DNA of 29,513 nucleotides from JBBIKU01 sp037445245 (GTDB lineage: Bacteria > Chloroflexota > Anaerolineae > Anaerolineales > Anaerolineaceae), in contig JBBIKU010000009.1 of assembly GCA_037445245.1 (NCBI GenBank), positions 1-29,513 of the forward strand. The letters run 5' to 3'. Both the position numbers and the translations under genes were made by a program. The notes beneath the pieces were generated by a model that searched no databases, was not told the origin of the DNA, and was given only the letters and a program-made list of their open reading frames with translations. Positions 16,115 to 24,163 of the stretch are shown piece after piece. The first letter of the stretch is position 1. The number at the start of each line of letters is the position of its first letter.

Positions 16115-17977
16115 ATGGCGTGCCAGAACGCATCCCTGCAAGCCATCCTGGATACGTTGCCGGCAAAGCCCGGCTGCTACCTGATGAAGAATGACGCCGG
16201 GCAGGTAATTTACGTCGGCAAGGCGGTCAATCTGCGCGCCCGTGTGCGCTCGTATTTTCACAGTGCCACCTCCCAGGATGTCAAGACGCGCCAGTTGGTG
16301 CGCCAGATCAATGATATCGAATGGATTGTGGTCGACTCCGAGCTGGAGGCGCTCATCCTGGAGATGAACCTGATCAAGAAGCACCGCCCGCGCTTCAACG
16401 TTCGCCTCAAGGACGACAAGCGCTATCCCTACATCAAAATTCACTGGCAGGATCCTTTCCCAAAGGTTACCGTCACTCGCCAGATGGTACAGGACGGCTC
16501 GCGCTACTATGGTCCTTACACCAGCGTATGGGCGGTGCACCAGACCCTGGACGTGCTGCGTCGCATCTTCCCCTATCTCACCTGCGACCGCGTCATCACC
16601 GGTGAAGACCGGCGTGCTTGCCTGTATTACGACATCAAGCTGTGCGCTGCCCCCTGCATCGGCGCCATCAACCAGGCCGGGTACCGTCAGATCATCGAAG
16701 ACCTGGGCGCTTTTCTGGAGGGCAAGACCGAGCCGATCGTTGCCCGCTTGCGGCAGGAGATGGAGCAAGCCGCCCAGGAGCTGCGTTTTGAGCAGGCAGC
16801 CAGCCGCCGCGATCAGATCGACGCTATTGAGAAGGTGGTCGAACGCCAGAAGGTCATCTCGATCGAAGCGATGGATTCGGACGTGATCGCCCTGGCGCGG
16901 GCTGATGGCGAAGCCTGTGTGCAGATCTTCTTCGTCCGTTGCGGCAAATTGATCGGGAGCGAGTATTTCATTTTGGAGGGCAGCGAGGACGAAAGTGATG
17001 CTGGCGTGGTCAGCCAGTTCCTGACTCAGTTCTACGCCGAGGCTGCCGCCGTCCCGCCGCAGGTGTTGCTGCCGCACGAGATCGAGGAAGCCCGTATTGT
17101 GAAGCAGTGGTTGAACACCCGCCGCGGCGGGCAAAAGGTGGAGCTGACTGTGCCGCGCAGTGGCATCCCGCAGGAGCTGGTGCAGATGGCGACTGAAAAC
17201 GCGGTCGAAACCCTGCGCGCCCTGCGCAGCCAATGGCACACCGACAAGAATCGCCAGAGCGAAGCCCTGGCAGAATTGCAAGCCGCCTTATCGCTGCCGG
17301 AGGCGCCCAACCGCATTGAATGCTACGATATCTCGAACACACAAGGAACGGCGGCGGTCGGCAGCATGGTAGTGTTCGAACAGGGTGTGCCCAACAAGAA
17401 GTATTATCGCCGCTTCAACATCCACTCGGTGAGCGGGGTGGATGATTTTGCCAGCATTGAAGAGGTGCTGCGGCGTCGTTTCCGCCGTTGGCAGACAGCC
17501 CAGCAGATCGATGTGCCGGGCGTCAAGCCTGATCTTGCCTTCTCGTTGCTGCCGGATCTGTTGATCGTGGACGGCGGCAAGGGACAGTTGAGCCGGGCGC
17601 TCAAGGTGCTCTCCGATTTTGGTTTGGAGGGCAAGCTGTCGGCTGTCGGGCTTGCCAAACAACAGGAGGAGCTTTACCTTGCGCAAAAGTCGCGCCCGCT
17701 GCGGCTGCGGCGCCATTCGCAGGGTTTGTATCTGTTGCAGCGCATCCGCGATGAGGCGCATCGCTTCGCGATCACCGCCCATCGTAATCGTCGCAACCGC
17801 CAAGGCGTTGCCTCCCGCCTAGACGCAGTGCCGGGTGTTGGAGCGAAGCGACGGAAAGCGCTGCTGGAACGTTTTGGCTCTATTGAGGGAATTCAGCAGG
17901 CAAGTGAGGAAGAGCTGCGGAAGATCCCCGGCATCACGCCGGAAATTGCCCATGCTCTCAAAACTCTATTGGAATAA
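16115..17977 (+). CDS. uvrC: UvrABC excinuclease subunit C
   Basis: UvrC makes both incisions around bulky DNA lesions in nucleotide excision repair, together with UvrB. 620 residues, normal length. The N-terminal GIY-YIG nuclease domain (about 14-95; GCYLMKNDAGQVIYVGKAVNLR) makes the 3' cut. The Cys cluster DRRACLYYDIKLCAAPC is at about 166-182. The UVR motif for UvrB contact is at about 205-240. The RNase H-like 5' nuclease domain (about 380-540) carries IECYDISNTQGTAAVGSMVVFEQG, LLIVDGGKGQL and RDEAHRFAITAHRN. Tandem helix-hairpin-helix motifs end the protein (LDAVPGVGAKRRKALLERFG, LRKIPGITPEIAHALK). It lies 10 nt after the gamma-glutamyltransferase gene but probably also has its own leaderless promoter. 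Confidence 0.97.
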   Translation: MACQNASLQAILDTLPAKPGCYLMKNDAGQVIYVGKAVNLRARVRSYFHSATSQDVKTRQLVRQINDIEWIVVDSELEALILEMNLIKKHRPRFNVRLKDDKRYPYIKIHWQDPFPKVTVTRQMVQDGSRYYGPYTSVWAVHQTLDVLRRIFPYLTCDRVITGEDRRACLYYDIKLCAAPCIGAINQAGYRQIIEDLGAFLEGKTEPIVARLRQEMEQAAQELRFEQAASRRDQIDAIEKVVERQKVISIEAMDSDVIALARADGEACVQIFFVRCGKLIGSEYFILEGSEDESDAGVVSQFLTQFYAEAAAVPPQVLLPHEIEEARIVKQWLNTRRGGQKVELTVPRSGIPQELVQMATENAVETLRALRSQWHTDKNRQSEALAELQAALSLPEAPNRIECYDISNTQGTAAVGSMVVFEQGVPNKKYYRRFNIHSVSGVDDFASIEEVLRRRFRRWQTAQQIDVPGVKPDLAFSLLPDLLIVDGGKGQLSRALKVLSDFGLEGKLSAVGLAKQQEELYLAQKSRPLRLRRHSQGLYLLQRIRDEAHRFAITAHRNRRNRQGVASRLDAVPGVGAKRRKALLERFGSIEGIQQASEEELRKIPGITPEIAHALKTLLE

Positions 17978-17998
17978 AAAAACAAAATCCTCTGAAAC

Positions 17999-18007
17999 TG
18001 CTATAAT
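17999..18007 (+). promoter_or_regulatory. Extended -10 promoter for the small two-TM protein
   Basis: TGCTATAAT is a perfect extended -10 element (TGn plus TATAAT) just after uvrC. It predicts a leader of about 50 nt before the ATG at 18066. Confidence 0.5.
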
Positions 18008-18065
18008 CTTATCGAGAACTGATTGAGCCGGGTCATTTCTACTTTACATCCATGGAGGATCTGCG

Positions 18066-18236
18066 ATGAAACTCAGCGCACCCAAAAAACGTACCTGGTG
18101 GATTGCGGTCATTCTGGCTGCGGTTGGCTTGGTGGCGCATCTGGTTGCCATTCCGGTTTTGAGCGGCATTTCGTTCTGGCTGGTGGTTGCCGGTTTCGTG
18201 TTGTTAATGCTGGCGACAATGACGAAGGGCTTTTAG
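18066..18236 (+). CDS. Small two-transmembrane protein, 56 residues
   Basis: The product starts with a short basic segment (MKLSAPKKRTWW) followed by two hydrophobic helices (about residues 12-31 and 34-51, the second with ISFWLVVAGFVLLMLAT), and ends KGF. The gene is credible despite its size: GGAGG lies 8 nt before the ATG, an extended -10 promoter is upstream, and the hydrophobic/basic pattern is fully regular. Similar short proteins with a basic N-terminus and two helices are, as far as I recall, common in Anaerolineae, but I know of no assigned function. Confidence 0.75.
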   Translation: MKLSAPKKRTWWIAVILAAVGLVAHLVAIPVLSGISFWLVVAGFVLLMLATMTKGF

Positions 18237-18389
18237 GTTTTGGTTTTGCCCGGCTCAATTAGCGATCCATCGTTGATGTAGCGGATGGGTTTGTCCGTCT
18301 GGCGCGCACCGGCATGAACTTGTTGCGTCAGCGGTAACTGTGTTTGCGCTCCAGCGTGGTTGTAGAGAAGATCGTCAGCGGAGAGGTGC

Positions 18390-18848
18390 ATGGAATTCGT
18401 CGGCAAGTTGGAAAAAGACCAGGAGAGCCAGGCGACCTGGATCAAAATTCCACAGGATATTCAGCAAGGTTTAGGCTGGCGCAGGCGTGTTGCGGTGCGC
18501 GGCACGCTCAACGAGTCTCCTTTTCGCAGTTCCGCTTTCCCTTACGGGGGAGTGCATTATTTGGGCGTGAACCGCAAACTCCGAGCCGCCGCCGGAATTG
18601 AAGCGGGTGATCTTGTTCGGGTTAGCATCGAGGAAGACACCGAACCACGGGAGGTCGTTACCCCGCTGGATTTGCAAGAAGCCCTGAAAACCAGCCCGGC
18701 AGCAAGAACCGTGTGGGAAAATTTGAGCTATTCGCACCGGCGCGAGTATGCCAACGCCATAGAAGAAGCCAAGAAGCCCGAAACCCGCACCCGGCGCATT
18801 CGGCGCACGCTTGAGGCGTTGAGCAAAATGGCGAAGCCGCCGGCTTGA
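18390..18848 (+). CDS. DUF1905/YdeI-OmdA-like protein
   Basis: 152-residue soluble protein. The N-terminal half (about 1-85) has the DUF1905 beta-barrel pattern: FVGKLEKDQESQATWIKIP, VRGTLNESPFRSSAFPYGGV, HYLGVNRKLRAAAGIEAGD and LVRVSIEEDTEPREVV. The C-terminal half (about 88-150) has a YdeI/OmdA-type helical segment with A-ARTVWENLSYSHRREYANAIEEAKKPETRTRRI. In other bacteria such two-domain proteins are annotated as bacteriocin-protection or YdeI-family proteins; biochemical function is unknown. The start is the ATG at 18390, preceded by GGAGAGG. No operon partner is evident. Confidence 0.85.
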   Translation: MEFVGKLEKDQESQATWIKIPQDIQQGLGWRRRVAVRGTLNESPFRSSAFPYGGVHYLGVNRKLRAAAGIEAGDLVRVSIEEDTEPREVVTPLDLQEALKTSPAARTVWENLSYSHRREYANAIEEAKKPETRTRRIRRTLEALSKMAKPPA

Positions 18849-18882
18849 CCGCGGTGGTGGATGACTGCGAAGGATGCATCTA

Positions 18883-21495
18883 TTAAGGGGGATTGTTTTT
18901 GGCGGGTAGTGAGGCTCGATTCCAGATCAGGTTGATCAAAGTGGCGAGAAGCATCAGCGAGAGCGGGAGGAGAGGCGTGCTGAAACGGGGGGAATAACCG
19001 GTCGGTTTTACGATCGCAAAGACGCTGAAAAAACCCGCCACAATGACGCCCCAGCGCAGGTCGAGCCGGGAGAGCACCCCTCTTCGCAAAACCAGTGAGA
19101 CCAAGCCGATGATCGCGCCGGCTGATAAGCTGAATGCCAATAAAACCGTTTCGACGGGCGAGTGGGCAAACCGCCCGGTTAATTCAGAATAACTGCCGCC
19201 TAACAGGATCCGTCGCCAGCCTTCTAACACCGATTGAAAACCGGCATGCTGGGTATCGCTGGCGTTGAGGACGTAAGTGGGGTAGTTGGAAACGTAAAAA
19301 AAGATGATGCTCGCCGGAATGATGATCAATATGACGGCAAACAACGAGATTCGTTTCCAGTACCGGAGGAGAAATGTGACCAGGTGAACCCAGGCAGTTT
19401 TGAACGCGCCAACCATTTCCTCTTGGTTGAAAAGCAAAATGGAAGCATAAATTGCGCCAAGGTAATCCAAGCGCAATAGAACTCCCACAATTCCCACCAG
19501 CAGCCAAGCCGACCAGTTGTGCCTGGAAGCGAAAAACATACTCAACATAAGGCACAGCGTTGCGATGGGTTCGATCAGACCGAAGCGGAAGAAGAAGGTA
19601 AAAAATGCCGGAAGAGAATATACCAACACCAGCAACGTTCCGGTGCAAAACAGTAATCTTCGCGGGATGAACGCCTTGCCCAACAATTGCATCAGCAGCA
19701 GGGCGATCAGTACCGCACACCAGGCGTTCAAAAAGAATTGTGCCGCCGACGACTGCCCAAAAAGGACATGCAAGGCGCCAACCAAGTAGGGGTAGAGGAG
19801 CTTGTAGGCGAGGGGTGGACTTTGAAGCAGGAAAAAGTCACCCCGGACGAATACGTTACGGGCATACATTTGATACGCCAGACTATCCTGTCCGGCTGGG
19901 AAAATGAACACTTCCTTGAGCTGGTGAAAATCCAGACTGATGAAAAGCATCAACACGGGAAATCCGATTGCAAACAGGAAAACCTGGTCGGCTCTAAGTT
20001 TAGAATCGAATGAATCGCGCCCCAGCGCTATCACGCCGACGAGAGTGAGGACGATGATGGCTGCCGGAATCAACGTGCCCATTTCCGGTTCGGAGAGCAG
20101 CAGGGCGTAAGGGAAGAGGGCAACGCCGGTCGCCGCCAGAAATGCATCCACTCGTCTCATGCTGCCGGCTTGTATATTTTTCAGCGCGCCTGTGCTGATG
20201 CCAAACACAACCAGCGCCATAAATATCCAGTCCATGCCATGGGTGAGCATACGCAGCAGGTTAAAAGTAAAGGGCGGCAACGATCTGCCGTTGGCTTGAC
20301 GCCACAGGCTGCCCTGGTAAAAGGCAGGCACCTGCGTCCCATCATGCCGGATCAACAGCGGTTCAAACTGGTAAGCGCGTACGCCGGAGAAATGGATCTG
20401 CCCGCTCACTCTGAAATGATCATTTTCGATAAAGTAAGCCTGGGGTTCGTTCTCGCTGCTCATCGCCGCGGCATCCATGTTGAGCGACGAGATTTCTTGG
20501 GTGGTCATGTCCTGCCAAATAATCTCAGCCAGGTCGGCGTTCTGGATACGAAAGGTCAGGTTGTCACCTGGCTGCAACGTGCCGTATCCCCAAAACTCCA
20601 ATCGAAATGCCAGATCCTCTTCGCCATTGAAGCCCCGCTGGTTAATCCACTCGATTGGAAATTCCAGCCAGTTGGAATAGGGAGATGTCATCCTATCCGT
20701 CACAGATGGATCGAAGACCGAATAGTAACCACGTTCCCAATCCGGGGCGTTTTGATTCTCGCGGTAGAGACGAATGTTCAAACCAATGGCGGGCGTGAAT
20801 GCCAACATTCCCACCTTTAGCAACAACAGAGTTGAAGCCATGATCACCAGCCATCGCTTTGAGAAGAAATGCCGCTGAATCAGCAGGGCAAAGGGGATCA
20901 AAAGGGCGGCGAGGGTGAATTCCAGCGGTGTGTTCCAGGGGACGCCGTTCAGCCGTGAAGGCAGATTGGAAGGGAGCACGAGAAAGGCGTACGTGACGAT
21001 GATCCCCATTATCCCCAGCCATTTGGGAGCGCGGCGAGTTGTGGCGAGGCTCTGGTGGATATCCGCTGTGTGGATGCCAGCCGGCTTGCGTTCATCCAGC
21101 AACAGGTAATACTGCACACAGATCAGCCAGTAAACCACCCATAACGGCGCCAGGCGCAGGAGAACGGCGGGGCTGAAATGCAATGAAATTGCCACCCCGC
21201 TGATTATCAAGAGGGGAATGGGAAGGAGGATGCCGCTCCAGCGAGACAGAGCGATCTGAGCGATGATCGAGGGATGGCTGCGTTTGAGGATCGCCCCGAT
21301 CAGTCCGAGGGTTGTCAGGGTGCCGCCGATGAGTAGAACGGCGATCAGCCCGATACGGAAGAGGGAAAGCCCGAGGAATACCACATTTTTTGGATCTGTC
21401 GGCAACAAGAGATAGTAAACCGCGCCGGAGAGGCATTCGATGGCGCTGAATGCAAAAAATAGTCGCAAGCGGGATTCGGTTGGGAGATTTTTCAA
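18883..21495 (-). CDS. Large polytopic membrane protein with an extracytoplasmic domain, GT-C-like
   Basis: 870 residues with no close family that I can name. About six helices precede residue 237. A polar, Trp/Tyr/Asn-rich, probably beta-sheet domain at about 237-410 must face outside. A second helical block runs from about 420 to 865. At about 533-565 the segment AGQDSLAYQMYARNVFVRGDF followed by PPLAYKLLYPYL resembles the first loop of GT-C membrane glycosyltransferases (acidic residue, then YxxxAR, G-D, then PPL). A lipid-linked sugar transferase for surface glycans is therefore possible, but this is inference. The start is a TTG (21493-21495), the first possible start after an in-frame stop, with no good ribosome site; its assignment is weak. 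The gene is divergent from the DUF2905 gene. Confidence 0.7.
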   Translation of the reverse strand: MKNLPTESRLRLFFAFSAIECLSGAVYYLLLPTDPKNVVFLGLSLFRIGLIAVLLIGGTLTTLGLIGAILKRSHPSIIAQIALSRWSGILLPIPLLIISGVAISLHFSPAVLLRLAPLWVVYWLICVQYYLLLDERKPAGIHTADIHQSLATTRRAPKWLGIMGIIVTYAFLVLPSNLPSRLNGVPWNTPLEFTLAALLIPFALLIQRHFFSKRWLVIMASTLLLLKVGMLAFTPAIGLNIRLYRENQNAPDWERGYYSVFDPSVTDRMTSPYSNWLEFPIEWINQRGFNGEEDLAFRLEFWGYGTLQPGDNLTFRIQNADLAEIIWQDMTTQEISSLNMDAAAMSSENEPQAYFIENDHFRVSGQIHFSGVRAYQFEPLLIRHDGTQVPAFYQGSLWRQANGRSLPPFTFNLLRMLTHGMDWIFMALVVFGISTGALKNIQAGSMRRVDAFLAATGVALFPYALLLSEPEMGTLIPAAIIVLTLVGVIALGRDSFDSKLRADQVFLFAIGFPVLMLFISLDFHQLKEVFIFPAGQDSLAYQMYARNVFVRGDFFLLQSPPLAYKLLYPYLVGALHVLFGQSSAAQFFLNAWCAVLIALLLMQLLGKAFIPRRLLFCTGTLLVLVYSLPAFFTFFFRFGLIEPIATLCLMLSMFFASRHNWSAWLLVGIVGVLLRLDYLGAIYASILLFNQEEMVGAFKTAWVHLVTFLLRYWKRISLFAVILIIIPASIIFFYVSNYPTYVLNASDTQHAGFQSVLEGWRRILLGGSYSELTGRFAHSPVETVLLAFSLSAGAIIGLVSLVLRRGVLSRLDLRWGVIVAGFFSVFAIVKPTGYSPRFSTPLLPLSLMLLATLINLIWNRASLPAKNNPP

Positions 21496-21553
21496 GGTTG
21501 GCGTTCGAATCTTTTTATGGCAACGACGGAATTCGATTCATGAGTGTTTTTTT

Positions 21554-21561
21554 ATTATAAT
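21554..21561. promoter_or_regulatory. Overlapping divergent -10 boxes
   Basis: ATTATAAT gives TATAAT on the + strand (21556-21561) and TATAAT on the - strand (21554-21559). The + strand box ends 7 nt before the DUF2905 ATG (leaderless type). The - strand box would serve the large membrane protein with a leader of about 50 nt. Only one polymerase could occupy the site at a time. Confidence 0.45.
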
Positions 21562-21568
21562 CTAGCAT

Positions 21569-21802
21569 ATGGAAAACCTGGCTGTTCTCGGACGCTGGTT
21601 GGTGGTTGCCGGTTTGTTGATCGCCTTGATTGGCGGGGTGTTGTGGCTGCTGGGACGCATGCCGGGGGTGGAGCAGATTCCGGGCACGCTCCGCATTCAG
21701 TGGCAGGGGTTCACCTGCGTTTTTCCCATCCTGGCTTCGATCGTTATCAGCCTGGTGTTGACGCTGGCGCTCAATCTGCTGGCGCGCTGGCTCAACCGTT
21801 GA
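21569..21802 (+). CDS. DUF2905 family small membrane protein
   Basis: 77 residues with two hydrophobic helices (about 9-29 and 51-72) separated by RMPGVEQIPGTLRIQWQG, the typical DUF2905 central segment (LPG...IPGDIRI...). The family is a widespread small inner-membrane protein of unknown function. The start at ATG 21569 has no ribosome site and lies 7 nt after TATAAT, suggesting a leaderless mRNA. The GNAT gene follows 30 nt downstream. Confidence 0.88.
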   Translation: MENLAVLGRWLVVAGLLIALIGGVLWLLGRMPGVEQIPGTLRIQWQGFTCVFPILASIVISLVLTLALNLLARWLNR

Positions 21803-21832
21803 ATGGGTCTATAATTTTAGGAGGATTTCGGA

Positions 21833-22312
21833 TTGATTGTCGTCATTACCCCGAAAACCAAAGAGCATTTTGAAGCATATTATGCCTTGCGGTACCGGGT
21901 GTTGCGGCAACCGTGGGGACAGGCAAAGGGCAGCGAAAAAGACGACTACGAACCCATCAGCGATCATTTCATGGCAGTCGATGACCAGAGCGGTGAAGTA
22001 TATGGGGTGGTTAAGTTGTTCGAAAAAGAACCAGGCGTGGCGCAACTGTCGCACCTGGCGGTGATAAAACCCAAACAGGGTACGGGGGTGGGAAAGTTGC
22101 TGCTGGAGACGGTCGAAAATGCTGCCCGCCAAAAAGGCTACAAGAAGATTGGAGCGATGTCGCGTCTGAGCACGACCGATTTTTTCGATATTCACGGCTA
22201 TACCATAACCGGCGTACCGTCGTTGCATTTCTCAACCATCGAGCTGGTGTGGATGGAAAAAAAGCTCGAACCGGAAACGGATCAAGACGTTTCGCCCGAC
22301 TCGAGGGGCTGA
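21833..22312 (+). CDS. GNAT-family N-acetyltransferase
   Basis: 159 residues. The fold pattern of GNAT enzymes, which move the acetyl group of acetyl-CoA to an amine, is visible: YYALRYRVLRQPWG near the N-terminus, YGVVKLFEKEPGVAQLSHLAV (beta 3-4), and the acetyl-CoA loop KPKQGTGVGKLLLETVENAARQKGY (Q-G-T-G-V-G-K, the Q/RxxGxG/A motif). FFDIHGYTITG and PSLHFSTIEL lie near the end. The N-terminus resembles the ElaA/AGPR-like branch. The start is a TTG at 21833, with AGGAGG 8 nt upstream. A TATAAT at 21810-21815 would start transcription inside that ribosome site, so transcription through from the DUF2905 gene is more likely. Substrate unknown. Confidence 0.87.
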   Translation: MIVVITPKTKEHFEAYYALRYRVLRQPWGQAKGSEKDDYEPISDHFMAVDDQSGEVYGVVKLFEKEPGVAQLSHLAVIKPKQGTGVGKLLLETVENAARQKGYKKIGAMSRLSTTDFFDIHGYTITGVPSLHFSTIELVWMEKKLEPETDQDVSPDSRG

Positions 22313-22396
22313 TCGGCGTTTGCATCATTTCGAGTGCCGCTGCACTTTGCCCCTGTTTCCCTTGAGAGGGATTATTGCTAATTTGGGGTTAATTAG

Positions 22397-22425
22397 GTGA
22401 AATATTTCGTCAATTGATGTACAAT
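22397..22425 (+). promoter_or_regulatory. Candidate promoter for the dihydrolipoamide-dehydrogenase-like gene
   Basis: GTGAAA (22397-22402) and TACAAT (22420-22425) are separated by 17 nt. The leader would be about 85 nt. Confidence 0.4.
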
Positions 22426-22515
22426 CTGTTGAGATGAGGGTTAATGGGCAAATTGCCTGTATTGCCTCACTCGATGTTGCAGTCGATATCATTGAACTGG
22501 ACAGGAGAAGCCAGT

Positions 22516-23934
22516 ATGAAAAAATATACAGCAGTCGTCATTGGTGGCGGTCCGGCGGGGCATGCCTGCGCCATACGCGTTGCCCAGCTTGGCGGGACGG
22601 TCGCCGTGGTTGAGCGCGACTATATCGGCGGAATTTGCACCAACTGGGGTTGCACACCGAGCAAATCGATGATCGAATCGGCAAAAATTGCCGGCATGGT
22701 GCGCGAAAGCAGCCGTTATGGGGTCGATGTCCCCCGTTTCGAGGTCGATTTCAAACGCGTGGCGCAGCGCCGGGATGAGGTCATCCGTAAAACGCGCCAG
22801 GAACAGACCCATTTGTTGGAACACTACGGCGTGGATATCTACCAAGGTGAAGGGCAGGTGCTGGCGCCGGGTGTGGTATCGGTGCGCCGCGGTAAACTGG
22901 ACCCGGACGGCGAGACGATGCATTATAGCGATGAGGACGCCCTCGAATTGCAGACCGAGCATATCGTGATGGCAACCGGCTCGCGCCCGCTCATCCCCGC
23001 TTTCATCGATGCCAAAGACCCGACAGTTGTCAGCAGCAACCGTCTCATCAGCATCGATCACCTGCCGGAAACGTTGACCATTGTCGGCGGCGGCGTGATC
23101 GGGTTGGAGTTTGCTACCATTTTCTCCAAGTTGGGCAGTCAGGTAACCATTGTCGAATTCCTCGAACGGGTTCTGGCAGGCATGGACGCCGAGATTTCGG
23201 CGGAAATTACCCGCCTGATAGAAACCAACGGGGTGAAGATTCTCACTGCCCACAAGGTGACCTCTTTGCGGGATGGTGTGCTGCGCGCCGAAAGCATGAA
23301 AAGTGGCGAGGTGATCGAGCTGCGGTCGGCAATGAACTTGATCGCCATTGGCAGGCAGGCGGTGGTCGACGCTGATCAATGCACCCGCCTGGGCTTGGAT
23401 TTCACCCCCCACGGGATTTCGGTCAACGATTACCTGCAAACCAACCTGCCCAACATTTGGGCGATTGGCGACGCTACCGGCAAATCGATTCTGGCGCACG
23501 TCGGCATCCAGCAGGGGATGGTGTGCGCCGAAAACCTGATGTCGGGGGTGGCGGAGAGCAGGATACGGCGCATGGACTACAGCGTCATCCCCGCCGTGAT
23601 TTATACCATTCCGGAGGTGGTGGGGGTTGGGACTGTCCCCGCCGATTTGAGTGGGGTGCAGGTGTACAAAGTTCCCTTCGGCGCTAACCTGCGCGCCGCT
23701 ATCGAGGCTTATGAAGAGGGCTTTCTGAAGGTTTGGGTTAAAGAGCGACGCGTGCTGGCAGCGCAGGCGATTGGGCACAACGTTTCGGAGATCATGCAGG
23801 AACTTGCCAACATGATTGCCCTGCGGACAGATATCGGCGACGTTGCTGATATCATCCACGCCCACCCGACTTACGCCGAAATCATCCGCACCACGCTGTT
23901 ACTGGCGTTGAGCAAGGCGGTAGATATCTATTGA
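22516..23934 (+). CDS. Dihydrolipoamide dehydrogenase-like FAD/NAD(P) disulfide oxidoreductase
   Basis: 472 residues with the complete family layout. N-terminal FAD-binding VVIGGGPAGHACAIRVAQLG (about 7-26) is followed by the redox-active disulfide GGICTNWGCTPSKS (CxxxxC). The NAD(P)-binding fold has LTIVGGGVIGLEFATIFSKLG, the second FAD contact is NIWAIGDATG, and the C-terminal dimer domain has the catalytic HAHPTYAE (His-Glu pair). This supports electron transfer between NAD(P)H and a disulfide or dihydrolipoyl group. The CTNWGCTPSK variant differs from the usual CLNVGCIPSK, and no 2-oxoacid dehydrogenase E1/E2 or glycine-cleavage genes adjoin, so the partner is unknown. Mercuric reductase is less likely: there is no N-terminal HMA domain and no C-terminal Cys pair. 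The ATG at 22516 is chosen for AGGAG 8 nt upstream; an in-frame ATG at 22444 would add 24 unconserved residues. Confidence 0.9.
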   Translation: MKKYTAVVIGGGPAGHACAIRVAQLGGTVAVVERDYIGGICTNWGCTPSKSMIESAKIAGMVRESSRYGVDVPRFEVDFKRVAQRRDEVIRKTRQEQTHLLEHYGVDIYQGEGQVLAPGVVSVRRGKLDPDGETMHYSDEDALELQTEHIVMATGSRPLIPAFIDAKDPTVVSSNRLISIDHLPETLTIVGGGVIGLEFATIFSKLGSQVTIVEFLERVLAGMDAEISAEITRLIETNGVKILTAHKVTSLRDGVLRAESMKSGEVIELRSAMNLIAIGRQAVVDADQCTRLGLDFTPHGISVNDYLQTNLPNIWAIGDATGKSILAHVGIQQGMVCAENLMSGVAESRIRRMDYSVIPAVIYTIPEVVGVGTVPADLSGVQVYKVPFGANLRAAIEAYEEGFLKVWVKERRVLAAQAIGHNVSEIMQELANMIALRTDIGDVADIIHAHPTYAEIIRTTLLLALSKAVDIY

Positions 23935-24093
23935 TTGGATGGATTAAGCTCGGACGGTTGCGCGTTCATCCATATTTCATTTTATTCGGCTTTGTCGGTT
24001 GAATGTCGGTGGATTGTGTTCCCCGCTGAGGCACTGAAGCGCATCTTCAGGTTTGTTGATGGGGACAGGGCGGTGAATGGCATTGATGCACTG

Positions 24094-24102
24094 TGCTATA
24101 AT
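24094..24102 (+). promoter_or_regulatory. Extended -10 promoter for sodB
   Basis: TGCTATAAT is a perfect extended -10 element 61 nt before the sodB ATG. An 8-bp TATCGATA palindrome (24115-24122) lies in the resulting leader; no known regulator site was recognised in it. Confidence 0.5.
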
Positions 24103-24163
24103 GTGAATACTCCTTATCGATAGGCACAATTTATACTCACACATTCTGCACAGGAGGTGAACA

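Noticed and set aside
18233..18445. 70-codon minus-strand ORF ending KPIRYINDGSLIEPGKTKT
   Set aside because: The C-terminal part looks protein-like, but there is no ribosome site, no family match that I know and it overlaps the start of the DUF1905 gene; a gene remnant cannot be excluded.
22489..23865. 458-codon open frame on the minus strand
   Set aside because: It is the mirror frame of the flavoenzyme gene, whose motifs are complete on the plus strand; the antisense product has no recognisable domain.
23936..23985. Terminator after the flavoenzyme gene (TGGATG/CATCCA then a T-rich stretch)
   Set aside because: The stem is short, the loop is 25 nt and the T-rich stretch is interrupted; too weak to call.
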